Assembly: GCF_012689525.1 (NCBI RefSeq)
Contig: NZ_CP051515.1
Span: 558,001 to 622,000 of the forward strand
DNA length: 64,000 nucleotides
From: Paraburkholderia aromaticivorans
GTDB lineage: Bacteria > Pseudomonadota > Gammaproteobacteria > Burkholderiales > Burkholderiaceae
Direction of reading: 5' to 3'
Shown here: positions 8,904-17,823 of the stretch, piece after piece
Numbering within the stretch: the stretch's first letter is position 1
How the letters are laid out: the number at the start of each line of letters is the position of its first letter
Translations under genes and position numbers: made by a program
Notes under the pieces: generated by a model
Database searches by the model: none
Told to the model about the DNA's origin: nothing
Seen by the model: only the letters and a program-made list of their open reading frames with translations

Positions 8904-10148
8904 TCAGCGCTCAACCACCTTGAACACCCGATTCTTGTCGAGCGTGGCTGGATCGAGCGCCTTCTCGCCGCCTTCCGCGGGCAGCGCGGGGCTGGCGTCT
9001 TCCAATGCGCGCCCGGTATAGCGGCCCCGGGGCCGAATGACCTTGCCCACCCGGAGCTGCTCGATGCAATGTGCGAGCAAACCCACGCTTCGGGCCGTCG
9101 CGAACAGCGCGAACGACGCATCGCGAGGCAACGCCAACTGCGCCGCCAATGCGGCAAGCGCAATGTCGATATTCGGCTTGAAGCCGGTCAGTTCAACCAC
9201 CTTGTTGATGAACGACGTGAGTTCTTGAGGCGGATTGAGCACTTCAAGCAGTGCAGCCGCCCGCGCATCGCCGTCCGGATAGAGATGATGCCCGAACCCC
9301 GGAATGGGCGTGGCCGACTGCAAATGATGGACGACGACGTGCTCCGCCCCGAGTCTTCCAACGTCGTCGAACACGGCCCTCACGCGGCCTGACGTATCGC
9401 CATGCAGCGGGCCGGAGAGCGTTGCGAGCCCCGTGAGCAGGCATCCCGGCAGGGATGCGCCGGTGGAGGCGGTAATTCTGGCGGCAAACGCCGAACTCGT
9501 CGTCTCGTGGTCGGCCACGAGGACCATGGCGCGGCGGATGAGTTCGGCGCCGTCGCGGCCCTGGCCCCAACCGAGTGCGAGCCGTTCATGCGTCGGTTGT
9601 GCATTCGCATCGCGGCGCGCGCCAAACGCTTGCGCGATCAGGGCCACGAGCCGGCCAGCCTCGACATGCAGTGCGCTGTCAGTGCGTCCGAGCGTCGAAT
9701 GCCCGCAGGCCGCCAGCGCCGCCAGCGATGTGAACGCACATTGCCGGCCTCGCTCGTCGCCCTGTAGCGGCAGGTCACCGGGTTCGAAGGCGACCGGCCC
9801 ACGCGCATTCCAGAGAATGGCCGCCACGTCTTCGAGCGTCGCCGTGTCCGACAGCCGGATGCTATCCCGCCCCCGGTAATACGGCCGACCTTTTGAGAAG
9901 GTGGTGATGCCGCTGTAGATGCAGGGCTCCGCACCGAATATGGTCCCGGCGGCGAGCGCCTCGCGCTTGCGTCCAACCTGTTTTTTACGGCACAGGCCGG
10001 CCACGTCTTCCGCTCGATAAAGGCTCTTGCGCGGGTCATGCGGATCCGGCATGACGGCGATGTTGCCTCGACTGACGTACGCATAGATAGTCTGCGCTTG
10101 CACTCCGAGTTGTCGAGCCGCTTCAGTCAGAGTGATCCAGTTTCGCAT
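8904..10148 (-). CDS. Citrate synthase-family enzyme with N-terminal helix-turn-helix
   Basis: About 414 residues. Residues 6-60 look like a MerR/excisionase-type DNA-binding helix-turn-helix (LTEAARQLGVQAQTIYAYVSRG, then SLYRAEDV). The rest is a citrate synthase fold with the three catalytic positions retained: His in GPLHGD, His in GFGHHLYP and Asp in NIDIALA, plus the C-terminal RPRGRYTG. A condensation of oxaloacetate or a 2-oxoacid with an acyl-CoA is likely, but the substrate may not be acetyl-CoA. It is the last gene of a leftward operon with VOC, MFS and SDR genes. No clear Shine-Dalgarno; the start was chosen because the fold begins there. Confidence 0.82.
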   Translation of the reverse strand: MRNWITLTEAARQLGVQAQTIYAYVSRGNIAVMPDPHDPRKSLYRAEDVAGLCRKKQVGRKREALAAGTIFGAEPCIYSGITTFSKGRPYYRGRDSIRLSDTATLEDVAAILWNARGPVAFEPGDLPLQGDERGRQCAFTSLAALAACGHSTLGRTDSALHVEAGRLVALIAQAFGARRDANAQPTHERLALGWGQGRDGAELIRRAMVLVADHETTSSAFAARITASTGASLPGCLLTGLATLSGPLHGDTSGRVRAVFDDVGRLGAEHVVVHHLQSATPIPGFGHHLYPDGDARAAALLEVLNPPQELTSFINKVVELTGFKPNIDIALAALAAQLALPRDASFALFATARSVGLLAHCIEQLRVGKVIRPRGRYTGRALEDASPALPAEGGEKALDPATLDKNRVFKVVER

Positions 10149-10255
10149 GGGATGGCAGGCAAGGTGATGCAGCGGAACGGGCAGCAGAGCCGTTACGATG
10201 CGGATCGCGCCGTGCATGCAAGCGCATCCGATCGAGCGTCAATATTGACGTTTTT

Positions 10256-10645
10256 TCAGGTAAAAGTCATCTCGGCCGGTCGCCGCTCCAGGATCTCGAC
10301 GAGAACGTCCCCCGGCGATCGCACGAAGCAGGCTCTGACGCCGGCGCGGACCTGCTTGATCGGCTCGACGATTTCCGCGTCGCAATGCAACAGATGTTCG
10401 AACGCGGCATCGAGATCGTCCACGACCACGCCGAAATGATCGATGCCCTGTCTACGCTCGCCGTCAGGACGGCCGACTTGCGCGCCCGCCAGCGCTGTAA
10501 TGAAGAGGTTGATGCTGCCGATGCGCAAATCCACTCGCCCCGGACGACGCACGATCTCGGCGTTCAGACAGCGCGCAAACCATGCGGCGGTGGCTTCGGC
10601 GTCGGCCGAGCACAGTTGCAGATGATCCCACTTGAATTCAATCAT
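10256..10645 (-). CDS. VOC-family (glyoxalase/bleomycin-resistance fold) protein
   Basis: 129 residues with the two-module VOC pattern: WDHLQLCSADAEATAAWF at the start and IDHFGVVVDDLDAAFEHL in the middle, ending with VLVEILER. Likely metal ligands are His in DHLQL, His in DHFGV and Glu in VEILE. The reaction is unknown. It sits 26 nt downstream of the MFS gene in the same operon, so it probably acts on an intermediate of that pathway, for example as an epimerase, dioxygenase or lyase. Confidence 0.85.
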   Translation of the reverse strand: MIEFKWDHLQLCSADAEATAAWFARCLNAEIVRRPGRVDLRIGSINLFITALAGAQVGRPDGERRQGIDHFGVVVDDLDAAFEHLLHCDAEIVEPIKQVRAGVRACFVRSPGDVLVEILERRPAEMTFT

Positions 10646-10671
10646 ACGATTTCACCGGATAGTCAGAGGCG

Positions 10672-11988
10672 TCACAGTTCGATGCGGGAAAGCTTCCCCA
10701 GCAGCACGGAGTAAGAGAGCGCGCCGAGCAGGCATATCGCGCCCATCAGGTTGAGAGCCCAGTAGAAGTGGCCGGTGTGGTGGGTGATATAGCCGATCAT
10801 GAGCGGCGTCGTAACGGCCGCAATGTTGGCCGCGAGGCTGGTGATGCTGCTGGTCAGTCCCACGTACTGGCGAGGCGCGATTTCGGAAACGGCGGCCCAC
10901 GACATCGACCCGACACCCTGCGCGAAGAACGCGATAGTCAGGATGGCGATCACTGACTCGTTCGACTCGACAAAATTGACGAGCACGATCGATGCTCCCA
11001 GCAGCGTGCCGATAATGAGCGGCGTCTTGCGCGCCGTGGAAATCGACACCCCGCGTCGGATGAAAAAGTCCGAGAGGGAGCCCGCAAGGAGAATGCCGGC
11101 CGTCGCGCCGATAAAAGGGAGTGCCTGGAAGATCCCGACCTTGATCATCGACATGTGACGCGCTTCGATCAGATAGGTCATGAACCACGTGGTGAAGAAG
11201 ACAAGCAGCGTGTTGTTGCAGAACTTGCCGATGCAGATGGCGAGAATCTGCCGGTAACTGAGCAGTTTGAGCGCCATATGCCAATCGAACTTCTCGCGGG
11301 GCTTGCGCGCAGCCGTAGAGCCGTCGTTGATATAGTGCAGTTCGGCGGCATTCACCCCCGCGTGCTGATGCGGATCGCGATAAACCCGGTACCAGAGAAG
11401 ACTGAACAGAATGCCGACGCCGCCCGTAACGTAGAAGACCATACGCCAGCCATACGCGGCGGAAATCCATAGCAACAAGCCGGTGAACAACGGCGTGCCG
11501 ATGTATTGCCCCATCACATAGACGCTGGTCGCGAAGCCGCGCTCGCGGGCGGGAAACCACAACGTCACGGCGCGCGCGTTCGAAGGGAAAGCCGGCGCCT
11601 CCAGGGCGCCGATGGCGAGCCGCGAGCCGAGCAGCATGTGATAGCCGGTCGCGAGACCTTGCGTCAGCGTGGCGAACGACCAGCCGAGGAGCGACAGCGC
11701 ATAAGCGACGCGCGAGCCGAGAATGTCGGTCAGCACGCCGCCGGGCACCAGCCCGATGGAGTAGGCCAGGCCGAATGCCGCAAACAACTCGCCCATCTGC
11801 ATCTTGTCCAGCGCCAGGCCTTTCGACAGGCCCGGCGCGACGATGCCAAGCGCCGACCTGTCCACGTAGTTGAGGATGGTTGCCGCGAGCAACATCGAGA
11901 GCACGACGTATCGCACCCTGGAGCGCTTCGTGGTATCCGCGTAAGCCGGGTTTCGCGCCGACAATGTTTGTTCCTCTACGACTTTCAT
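10672..11988 (-). CDS. MFS transporter, anion:cation symporter (ACS)-like family
   Basis: 438 residues and 12 predicted helices. NYVDRSALGIVAPGL in helix 1 and the conserved loop GGVLTDILGSRVAY resemble ACS carriers such as GudP, which import organic anions (sugar acids, carboxylates). It lies between the VOC and SDR genes with 26- and 55-nt gaps and is presumably the uptake system for the compound degraded by this cluster. Confidence 0.87.
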   Translation of the reverse strand: MKVVEEQTLSARNPAYADTTKRSRVRYVVLSMLLAATILNYVDRSALGIVAPGLSKGLALDKMQMGELFAAFGLAYSIGLVPGGVLTDILGSRVAYALSLLGWSFATLTQGLATGYHMLLGSRLAIGALEAPAFPSNARAVTLWFPARERGFATSVYVMGQYIGTPLFTGLLLWISAAYGWRMVFYVTGGVGILFSLLWYRVYRDPHQHAGVNAAELHYINDGSTAARKPREKFDWHMALKLLSYRQILAICIGKFCNNTLLVFFTTWFMTYLIEARHMSMIKVGIFQALPFIGATAGILLAGSLSDFFIRRGVSISTARKTPLIIGTLLGASIVLVNFVESNESVIAILTIAFFAQGVGSMSWAAVSEIAPRQYVGLTSSITSLAANIAAVTTPLMIGYITHHTGHFYWALNLMGAICLLGALSYSVLLGKLSRIEL

Positions 11989-12043
11989 CGGTGTCTCCAG
12001 TACATTGGCCGGTTGTTCTTTTTATATTGGGCGTGAAGGCGAT

Positions 12044-12802
12044 TTATCCGCGGCCGACGAACGGCATGGCGCTCGCCATGATGGTCATGTTGAGCACATT
12101 GGCTTCGAGCGGAAGACTGGCCATATGCACGACGGCATTCGCGACGTGCGACACATCCATTCTTGCTTCAGGCGCCATGCGTCCGTCCGCTTGCAGTACG
12201 CCGCGGTTCATGCGTTCCGTGAGCGATGTGGCCGCATTGCCGATATCGATCTGGCCGCAGGCGATGTTGAATGCACGTCCGTCCAGCGCGATCGATCGGG
12301 TGATGCCGGTGACGGCATGTTTTGTTGCCGTATAGGCAATGGTATGCGGCCTCGGCGAGTGAGCGGAGATCGATCCGTTGTTGATGATTCGTCCGCCTTG
12401 AGGAGACTGCGCTTTCATTAAGCGATAAGCGGCCCGAGCGCACAGAAAGACGCCGGTCAGATTGGTGGCCACGACATCGTTCCAGAAATCGGCATCGTAG
12501 TCTTCCAGCGGGACAGCCCCCGCGTTGCGGCCAGCGTTGTTGAAGAGCACGTCGAGCCGGCCGAATGTCTCGGCAATGTGCGAAAACGCGTGCTCGACCG
12601 ATGCCGCGTCGGCAACGTCGGCCTGGAATACCTGCGCTTCTCCACCGGCCATGCCGATTGTCTCCTTCGTTTCCAGCAGTGGCTCCGCTCTGCGCCCGAT
12701 CAGCGCAACGGCGAATCCCGCGTTGGCGAGCGCCACGGCGGCGGCGCGGCCGATGCCGGAGCCGGCGCCGGTCACAGCTGCAAATTTCTTCGATGCAGGC
12801 AT
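12044..12802 (-). CDS. Classical short-chain dehydrogenase/reductase (SDR)
   Basis: 252 residues. The cofactor motif TGAGSGIG is near residues 11-18, NNAG follows in mid protein, the catalytic Ser is in NNGSISA and the YTATK motif supplies Tyr and Lys. This is an intact classical SDR using NAD(P). GAGAGGAAG precedes the ATG. It heads the leftward operon SDR-MFS-VOC-citrate synthase and is divergent from the D-2-hydroxyacid dehydrogenase, so oxidation of a hydroxy acid or alcohol is a reasonable guess. Confidence 0.88.
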   Translation of the reverse strand: MPASKKFAAVTGAGSGIGRAAAVALANAGFAVALIGRRAEPLLETKETIGMAGGEAQVFQADVADAASVEHAFSHIAETFGRLDVLFNNAGRNAGAVPLEDYDADFWNDVVATNLTGVFLCARAAYRLMKAQSPQGGRIINNGSISAHSPRPHTIAYTATKHAVTGITRSIALDGRAFNIACGQIDIGNAATSLTERMNRGVLQADGRMAPEARMDVSHVANAVVHMASLPLEANVLNMTIMASAMPFVGRG

Positions 12803-12871
12803 TTCACTTCCTCTCGACAGTTCAGTTGAACACGGGAAGGAGAGTTGCATTCGCCTATCCGTCGAGCAATC

Positions 12872-12888
12872 TTGATTCATTGAATCAA
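12872..12888. promoter_or_regulatory. Palindromic operator candidate, site A
   Basis: TTGATTCATTGAATCAA is perfectly symmetric around its central T. It lies 70 nt upstream of the SDR start. A second copy with 15 of 17 positions the same is at 13037, supporting a shared dimeric regulator. Confidence 0.65.
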
Positions 12889-13036
12889 CATCTGAGCGCC
12901 TTGCCGATGGGGCGCGCACCAGGGTTTTCCTGATGCGCGCGTTGCCGGCGGTGCGCGGGTCCAGGCATGGCAGAAAACGAATCGCAACGTGCAAGGTGCG
13001 CCGGGACGAATAAAGGGGTGAATCGTTTTCGATAAG

Positions 13037-13053
13037 TTGATTCATCCAATCAA
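13037..13053. promoter_or_regulatory. Palindromic operator candidate, site B
   Basis: TTGATTCATCCAATCAA matches site A at 15 of 17 positions and keeps the outer arms TTGATT and AATCAA. It lies 62 nt upstream of the dehydrogenase ATG. The two sites flank the divergent promoters, as expected for co-regulation of both transcripts. Confidence 0.6.
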
Positions 13054-13114
13054 CATTGACGGTCCCGTCTGCGGTTTCGTAGTCTCTCGACGTCTGTCCA
13101 CCCAAGGAAAAACC

Positions 13115-14077
13115 ATGCCGGAAAATAACCGCACCAGGCTGTTGATTGCGCGAAAGGTACCCACAGCCGTGGCGATTCGCGCAGAGGCCGAATTCCATGC
13201 CTTCGTGACCGAGTCCGACATGGACGCATGGTCCGTCGTCGACTTTTGCAGGAAGCACGAAACGCCGGCCGTACTGATCGGGAAGAAGTCCGGTTTGCAG
13301 GCGGAGCACATTGCCGCGCTGCCCTCGACAGTCAAGATCATTGCGAACGCGAGCGCGGGCTTCGATCACATGGACGTGGCGGCCGCCCGCGAGCGGGGAA
13401 TCGTCGTCACGAACGCACCCGATGCGTTGACCGAATGCACGGCCGATTTTTCCCTGCTGCTCGTGCTGGCGGCCTGCCGCCGCGCGTCGGAATATGAACG
13501 AATCATGCGCAACGGCTGGGGCAAATCATTCGGGATGACCGAGATGCTGGGTACGCGAGTCAATGGCAAGACGCTCGGCATCGTCGGATTCGGGCGTATC
13601 GGCCGCGCGGTCGCGAAGCGTGCGCAGGGTTTCAGCATGCGCGTGATCTATACGGACATCAACCGTGCGGCTGCGTCGCTGGAAAATGGCGCGACGTTTT
13701 ACAGCAGCCTCGACGAAATGTTGCCGCACTGCCAGGTGCTGACGCTGCACGTACCGGGCGGAGGCGTCCCGCTGATGACGAAAAAAGAATTTGGGCTCCT
13801 GCCGACGGGCGCGGTTTTTGTCAACGCGGCGCGTGGCGCACTGGTGGACGAAGACGCGCTGTATGAAGCGCTGACGTCGGGGCATCTGTTCGGCGCAGGT
13901 CTGGACGTGTACCGGAACGAGCCCAATGTCGATAAGCGGTTTGCAGGACTCGATAACGTGTTCCTGACGCCTCACATGGCCAGCGCCACGATCGAGACCC
14001 GCGACCAGATGGGTTTTACGGCGCTGGACAATGTTGCCGCTGTGCTGGATGAGCGGCCTGCCTTGAATCCGGTCTGA
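13115..14077 (+). CDS. D-isomer-specific 2-hydroxyacid dehydrogenase
   Basis: 320 residues. The NAD-binding motif is GIVGFGRIG followed by a DIN segment that should contact the ribose. Catalytic Arg in [10 protein letters not shown], Glu in YRNEPN and His in TPHMAS are all present, so the enzyme should be active as a 2-oxoacid reductase or hydroxyacid oxidase. CAAGGAAA precedes the ATG; an upstream open frame to 13037 lacks one. It is divergent from the SDR operon and shares two operator-like palindromes with it. Confidence 0.88.
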   Translation: MPENNRTRLLIARKVPTAVAIRAEAEFHAFVTESDMDAWSVVDFCRKHETPAVLIGKKSGLQAEHIAALPSTVKIIANASAGFDHMDVAAARERGIVVTNAPDALTECTADFSLLLVLAACRRASEYERIMRNGWGKSFGMTEMLGTRVNGKTLGIVGFGRIGRAVAKRAQGFSMRVIYTDINRAAASLENGATFYSSLDEMLPHCQVLTLHVPGGGVPLMTKKEFGLLPTGAVFVNAARGALVDEDALYEALTSGHLFGAGLDVYRNEPNVDKRFAGLDNVFLTPHMASATIETRDQMGFTALDNVAAVLDERPALNPV

Positions 14078-14182
14078 CGTTCGCTTTCTCAGATCGGAGC
14101 TTGCAATGTGCGAGCGGCAGGCGAGTGTTTCAACCATGCGCCGCAATGACCGGCTTTCGAAATAAACCATAAGCATGGTTAG

Positions 14183-14246
14183 CAGCCAGCTCATGCTTTG
14201 TTAGATGCGCTTACGCCCATCGCAATAGAACGCGGTGGGCGTAAGC
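14183..14246. repeat. Two tandem stem-loops
   Basis: An 11-bp stem is formed by GCTTACGCCCA (14209-14219) and TGGGCGTAAGC (14236-14246) with a 16-nt loop. Just before it AGCATG and CATGCT form a smaller stem. They lie between the convergent ends of the dehydrogenase and PRC-barrel genes. There is no clear U-tract, so a role as transcript end is possible but not shown. Confidence 0.45.
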
Positions 14247-14299
14247 CCTAGAGCGACAGGCTAGCCGTCCGCCTGGCACGGCTTACCTGTTGGTGTTAT

Positions 14300-14773
14300 T
14301 TAGTGTTCGCTCGGCCTGATGGCAGGGTCGCCTTCCACCACGTCATGGGTCGCTGCCCAGTACGGCTGGCGGTTGTAGTAGCTGTACGTCGACTCTCCCC
14401 ACTTCGCGTCTGCCATCGTCGGCCAGTGGTCCTTGTCGAAACCCGGGTCGTCCTTGAGGCGCTGAGCGGCAATGTCGACGAAGAAGCATTTCTCGTCTGT
14501 ATCGAGTGTCAATGCACTCCACGGGATGGCATGCAGGGTGGAACCCATTCCGAGGAACCCTCCCTCAGAAAGTACCGCGTAGGCGATACGTCCGTTCCTG
14601 ACGTCCAGCATGATGTCCGAAATTTTCCCCACGTGTTCGCCATCAGAGGACATGACCTTGTTCCCGTCGAGCGTTGCCGCGGCCATGATGTGCGGCCCCG
14701 GTCCTTCGCCCATACCACCGCCCACGATTTCAGCTCCGCGTTGGGTGTCACCTTGCGGGTTGATTGAGCCCAT
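14300..14773 (-). CDS. PRC-barrel domain protein
   Basis: 157 residues. The PRC-barrel core lies at about 30-100: LDGNKVMSSDGEHVGKI, then DIMLDVRNGRIAYAVLSEGGFLGMG and HAIPWSALTLD. The C-terminal third holds a Trp/Tyr-rich tail. AAGGAGGT is a strong ribosome binding site. Stand-alone PRC-barrel proteins of this type are common in Burkholderiaceae and often stress-induced; the function is unknown. Confidence 0.87.
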   Translation of the reverse strand: MGSINPQGDTQRGAEIVGGGMGEGPGPHIMAAATLDGNKVMSSDGEHVGKISDIMLDVRNGRIAYAVLSEGGFLGMGSTLHAIPWSALTLDTDEKCFFVDIAAQRLKDDPGFDKDHWPTMADAKWGESTYSYYNRQPYWAATHDVVEGDPAIRPSEH

Positions 14774-15161
14774 GATTTACCTCCTTCAAAAAAGGTAATC
14801 CAGTAGTGCGCAAGCGGTGTTCCTGCGTTGTTTGCCGCAGGCCTGCGTCCCTTGCTTTCAGGATGATCTGAACCTGTCCCTCAAGGCACGGGTTCGAAAC
14901 TGGCTTGTCGCTCGCACCGCGGCGGGCACGAAGGTCGGACGGCTCGGTGACTGAAATAGGCGACGAGCTTTGGGACGGGAGTTTCGAAAGCGAAAAGAAG
15001 GACGATGCCATTGCAGGCATCGTCCAGATGAGCGGCTTGATTGCAGGCGCTGCTCCCTCCGTCGCCGAAAAGTTGTGACTCGAATCTCGGTCGCCGGGTG
15101 ATAACAACTGAAGCGCCGGAACAGTCGACCATGTTCGGCGGCGCTCAGAAAGATATGGGGT
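14774..15161. other. Intergenic stretch without a recognisable gene
   Basis: This 388-nt spacer lies between the start of the PRC-barrel gene and the stop of the small hypothetical gene at 15162. Several short frames overlap on both strands, but none has a family signature or a good start. It should contain the PRC-barrel promoter. Confidence 0.45.
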
Positions 15162-15416
15162 TTAAGTCTTTGAGTCGACCCAGATACGCCCCCAGACGGT
15201 GGCGTAGCTTATCGCCTGTTCGTGGTCGTAGAACAGGTCTAGCGAGGCGAACGCTTGCGGCGGCCGTCCTGGCTGTTCGATAACGAGGTCGGCGGAATGC
15301 AAGCCATCGCCGGTCGGCGTCGTACTTGCGCGGAGACCATACCCGCGATGAAAGCTGATTCGGGTGGCCGGTGTGTTCGGCAGGATTTGCATTTGATTTT
15401 TTTGGGGTGGCGACAC
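15162..15416 (-). CDS. Small conserved hypothetical protein
   Basis: 84 residues from a GTG with GAGAG upstream; an ATG at 15392 would give 76. The sequence runs from a beta-like start (ATRISFHRGYGLRAS) to a C-terminal LDLFYDHEQAISYATVWGRIWVDS. That ending recalls the 77-residue protein at 39592 (FRDEAAAIAHARDWAVRWIDAS), so the two may belong to one small-protein group. Function unknown. A stem GGGGTG/CACCCC overlaps the GTG start. Confidence 0.6.
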   Translation of the reverse strand: MSPPQKNQMQILPNTPATRISFHRGYGLRASTTPTGDGLHSADLVIEQPGRPPQAFASLDLFYDHEQAISYATVWGRIWVDSKT

Positions 15417-15533
15417 CCCGCTCTCTCAGTGGCGCGATTGTCCCGTCAATATGTGAAGGTTCGATGACGAGCATTCGATTGCCGCTGGAAGCAATTTGTA
15501 CGACAAAACGCCGGTCGATGTGCGGCCGAGCCG

Positions 15534-16262
15534 CTACGTAGGGCAGCCGAGCTTCGTGGCTAGGTCGTTCATATCCGCAGCTACGAAATCCCAACTCTGT
15601 TCGGCATGCAGGTCGCTTTGTTGGCCGGGTCCGTGTTCGACGGGGCGCACGACGAACGCCGTCTTCAAGCCACATCGACGTGCCGCTGCGAGGTCGCCGT
15701 TATGGGCTGCAACCATGCAAACCTCCGCGGGGTCCAGACCGAGGATTTCGACGGTGTCGACGTAGGCTTGTGGCGACGGCTTGTATGCCCGAACGACTTC
15801 CGCTCCGAGAATTGCGTCCCACGGAAGCGCGGCCCGTTTCGCCATATCCATCATCAGCCGGATGTTTCCGTTCGAGAGCGGGGCAATCATGAAGCGGCGC
15901 TTGAGTCTCAGCAGTCCCTCGACGGAATCAGGCCAAGGGTCGAGGCGGTGCCAGGCGTGATTCAGTTCATCGAGTTCTTCCGTGGAGATTGAACCGCCGT
16001 CGACGCCATAGTCGGCCATGACCTTGACGAGGTTTTCCCTGTGCAAGACGTCAAGCCGGACAAACGGCCGCCGCCCGCTCCGTATCTCCTCCATTGCGGG
16101 TGCATATTGGCGTCGCCACGCGTCTGCGAACTCAAATGAGTCGATCGGGACAGCATGGCGGCTGAGAAACTGACCCACATCGCGAGCGACACCGCTTCTC
16201 CAATCGACAACCGTCCCGAAGACGTCGAACAGGAGAGCCTTGATTTCCGAGCTATTCGGCAT
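15534..16262 (-). CDS. HAD-superfamily haloacid dehalogenase, type II-like
   Basis: 242 residues. HAD motif I is LLFDVFGTVVDWR with the nucleophilic Asp, motif II is APLSNGN, motif III supplies Lys in RAYKPSPQAY, and the motif IV region is CMVAAHNGDL. The VFGTVVDWR pattern is characteristic of L-2-haloacid dehalogenases, so hydrolysis of short 2-haloacids is plausible, although other phosphatase-like activities exist in the family. It is monocistronic. Confidence 0.87.
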   Translation of the reverse strand: MPNSSEIKALLFDVFGTVVDWRSGVARDVGQFLSRHAVPIDSFEFADAWRRQYAPAMEEIRSGRRPFVRLDVLHRENLVKVMADYGVDGGSISTEELDELNHAWHRLDPWPDSVEGLLRLKRRFMIAPLSNGNIRLMMDMAKRAALPWDAILGAEVVRAYKPSPQAYVDTVEILGLDPAEVCMVAAHNGDLAAARRCGLKTAFVVRPVEHGPGQQSDLHAEQSWDFVAADMNDLATKLGCPT

Positions 16263-16368
16263 GTGATGGACCTTTTAAGTGGTGCGGAGAAACAAGTCTA
16301 ACCGGACATGTCCCTGAACCCGACGCGCATAGGCATCCCGTTTTCTGGAGTAAGCTGACTGTATTAAA

Positions 16369-16386
16369 GGCGCGGCATGCCGCGCC
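16369..16386. repeat. Perfect 18-bp GC palindrome
   Basis: GGCGCGGCATGCCGCGCC lies in the divergent spacer 23 nt before the lipoprotein start. As RNA it could form a hairpin near the 5' end of the lipoprotein transcript; as DNA it could bind a dimer. Nothing decides between these. Confidence 0.45.
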
Positions 16387-16408
16387 GTGTTAGACCGTGG
16401 AGCACGTT

Positions 16409-16921
16409 ATGAAAACGCTGGATGCAACGTCGCGCACGGGCCGCGCCGTTGCGTTGGTGGTCCTGTCCGCCGCTTTGTCCGGTTGCTACTACTACGTGCC
16501 CTATGGCTATGTTCCGTACGGCGGTGTGCCGGCGGCGGCCGCGCCGCAGCAATATGCTTTCTCGACGCCCGACACTGCCGCAACCGGTGCAGTTGTGTCA
16601 GATTCGACTATGTCGACGAACACCTATATCGCACCAGCCGTGCCCGTCTTCGTTGCACCTGCGTATTATCCGGTCGCGTATCCGTACTACGGCTGGCCCG
16701 CGTGGTGGGGACCCTCGGTGTCACTGAGTTTCGGCTATTGGGGCGGGTGCTGTTATGGAGGTGGCCGATACGGCTACTGGGGTCGCCACGGCTACTGGGG
16801 GCACGGATATCCAGGCGGTTGGGGCGGTCATGGCGGCTGGGGTGGCCACGGATACCCAGGGCGCGGTATGGGCGGCGGCCACTACTGGGGCGGTGGCGGA
16901 GGCTACGGGCGTTCGCATTGA
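16409..16921 (+). CDS. Tyr/Gly-rich lipoprotein
   Basis: 170 residues. A lipoprotein signal ends in LSGC at about residue 25. The mature part starts with YYYVPYGYVPYGG and ends in a low-complexity Gly/His/Tyr/Trp tail (repeats like GYWGHGYPGGWGGHGG). GGAG lies 7 nt before the ATG chosen; an ATG 12 nt earlier also exists. The composition suggests an outer-membrane-anchored surface or metal-binding protein, but no family is certain. Confidence 0.75.
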   Translation: MKTLDATSRTGRAVALVVLSAALSGCYYYVPYGYVPYGGVPAAAAPQQYAFSTPDTAATGAVVSDSTMSTNTYIAPAVPVFVAPAYYPVAYPYYGWPAWWGPSVSLSFGYWGGCCYGGGRYGYWGRHGYWGHGYPGGWGGHGGWGGHGYPGRGMGGGHYWGGGGGYGRSH

Positions 16922-16948
16922 ACGCCAGGAGCGATGCACGTTGTCAGC

Positions 16949-17275
16949 TCAAAACGCCCGAACTGTCGCCAGGCGCGTGCCGGCGAACGGGTCTCGACTC
17001 CAGTCAATCGCAGGACGTTGACGGCTAGCCGATGTCGACGGTTTGTCGACCGCAAAGTGCGCCAGTGATTGCCCAGCGCTCGTGGCTTGCTTTAGCCACT
17101 GCGGCATATCGCCTTTGCCATCCCAGGTGTCGCCAAAAGCACTGCGGTATCGCGCCGACTTTTGACGCGCCCTGTCTTCGGCAATTGCCGCCTTGAGGTC
17201 ACCCACCTTGATCCCAACCTTGGTCATCTTGCGGCGCAGGTATGCAATCATGCTTAGGCGTTTTTGCTCGTCCAT
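16949..17275 (-). CDS. H-NS-family-like nucleoid protein (short, divergent)
   Basis: 108 residues. The C-terminal half holds the H-NS-type DNA-contact pattern, here GDTWDGKGDMPQWLKQA, in place of the usual TWSGRGRxPxW. The N-terminal part is a short helix (DEQKRLSMIAYLRRKM, VGIKVGDLKAAI) rather than the longer coiled coil of standard H-NS, so it may form heterodimers. The tail ends with DWSRDPFAGTRLATVRAF. An AGGGGAAA box precedes the ATG. Confidence 0.72.
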   Translation of the reverse strand: MDEQKRLSMIAYLRRKMTKVGIKVGDLKAAIAEDRARQKSARYRSAFGDTWDGKGDMPQWLKQATSAGQSLAHFAVDKPSTSASRQRPAIDWSRDPFAGTRLATVRAF

Positions 17276-17823
17276 GTCGGTTTCCCCTTCGAAGTTCCAG
17301 CCTCGTAGCGGTCTCGTGTCGTCTTGCCTTGCCGACGCGTCCCGCCACAGACAAGTCGGATGTGGCAAGTATCGTGTCGAGGAAAGCTGGCGTCGATGTG
17401 CAATTTCTGAAAACACTGTTGCAGGCAGAGTGGCAAAACTTTCGCGACCCTTGTGACAGATCACATCTCAACTCGCCGCGAAAAAACCGCTTCCGCGTTG
17501 TGTGGAGGCACCGGGTTTAAACATTCGCTTTCGTTTCGACTTTCTGCGCCCTATAACGTATTTGCAGGGGCGACTATTACGTGTCGATGGGTCCATGAAA
17601 TCCATTGACATTGCCTGTTCGCACGCCATCTCGCGTCCATTGACCTTCGCTTGGCGCACTGCGCTTCGCTTCTTTCCAATTGCCTGAAACTTTGGCCTCG
17701 GGCGATTGGCCCGCGGATTCGAAGACGGCTTCGCATCCGCACATCCTGTATGGATTTCAATCGCGCGACACGCGAATAACGAATCACACGGATGGAAAAC
17801 TTAACCTAGCTTAAGGAGCCGAC
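17276..17823. other. Intergenic stretch without a recognisable gene
   Basis: This 548-nt spacer separates the divergent H-NS-like gene and the small exported protein. It presumably contains both promoters. Short frames on both strands show no family features. The stretch just before 17824 (TTAACCTAGCTTAAGGAGCC) carries the Shine-Dalgarno of the next gene. Confidence 0.45.

Larger units (their letters stand above)
12803..13114. other. Divergent regulatory region with two palindromic sites
   Basis: This 312-nt spacer separates the SDR operon from the divergent dehydrogenase. It holds two related 17-bp sites, listed separately, 165 nt apart. No gene was recognised in it. Confidence 0.6.

Noticed and set aside
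12872..12888. FNR box (TTGAT and ATCAA arms)
   Set aside because: The spacing between arms is 7 nt, while FNR sites need 4. The site is therefore listed as a palindrome for an unknown regulator.
14196..14246. Integron attC-like element (GTTAGATGC next to a long stem)
   Set aside because: Only one core-like string is present, the complementary left core is missing and no integrase or cassette array is seen.
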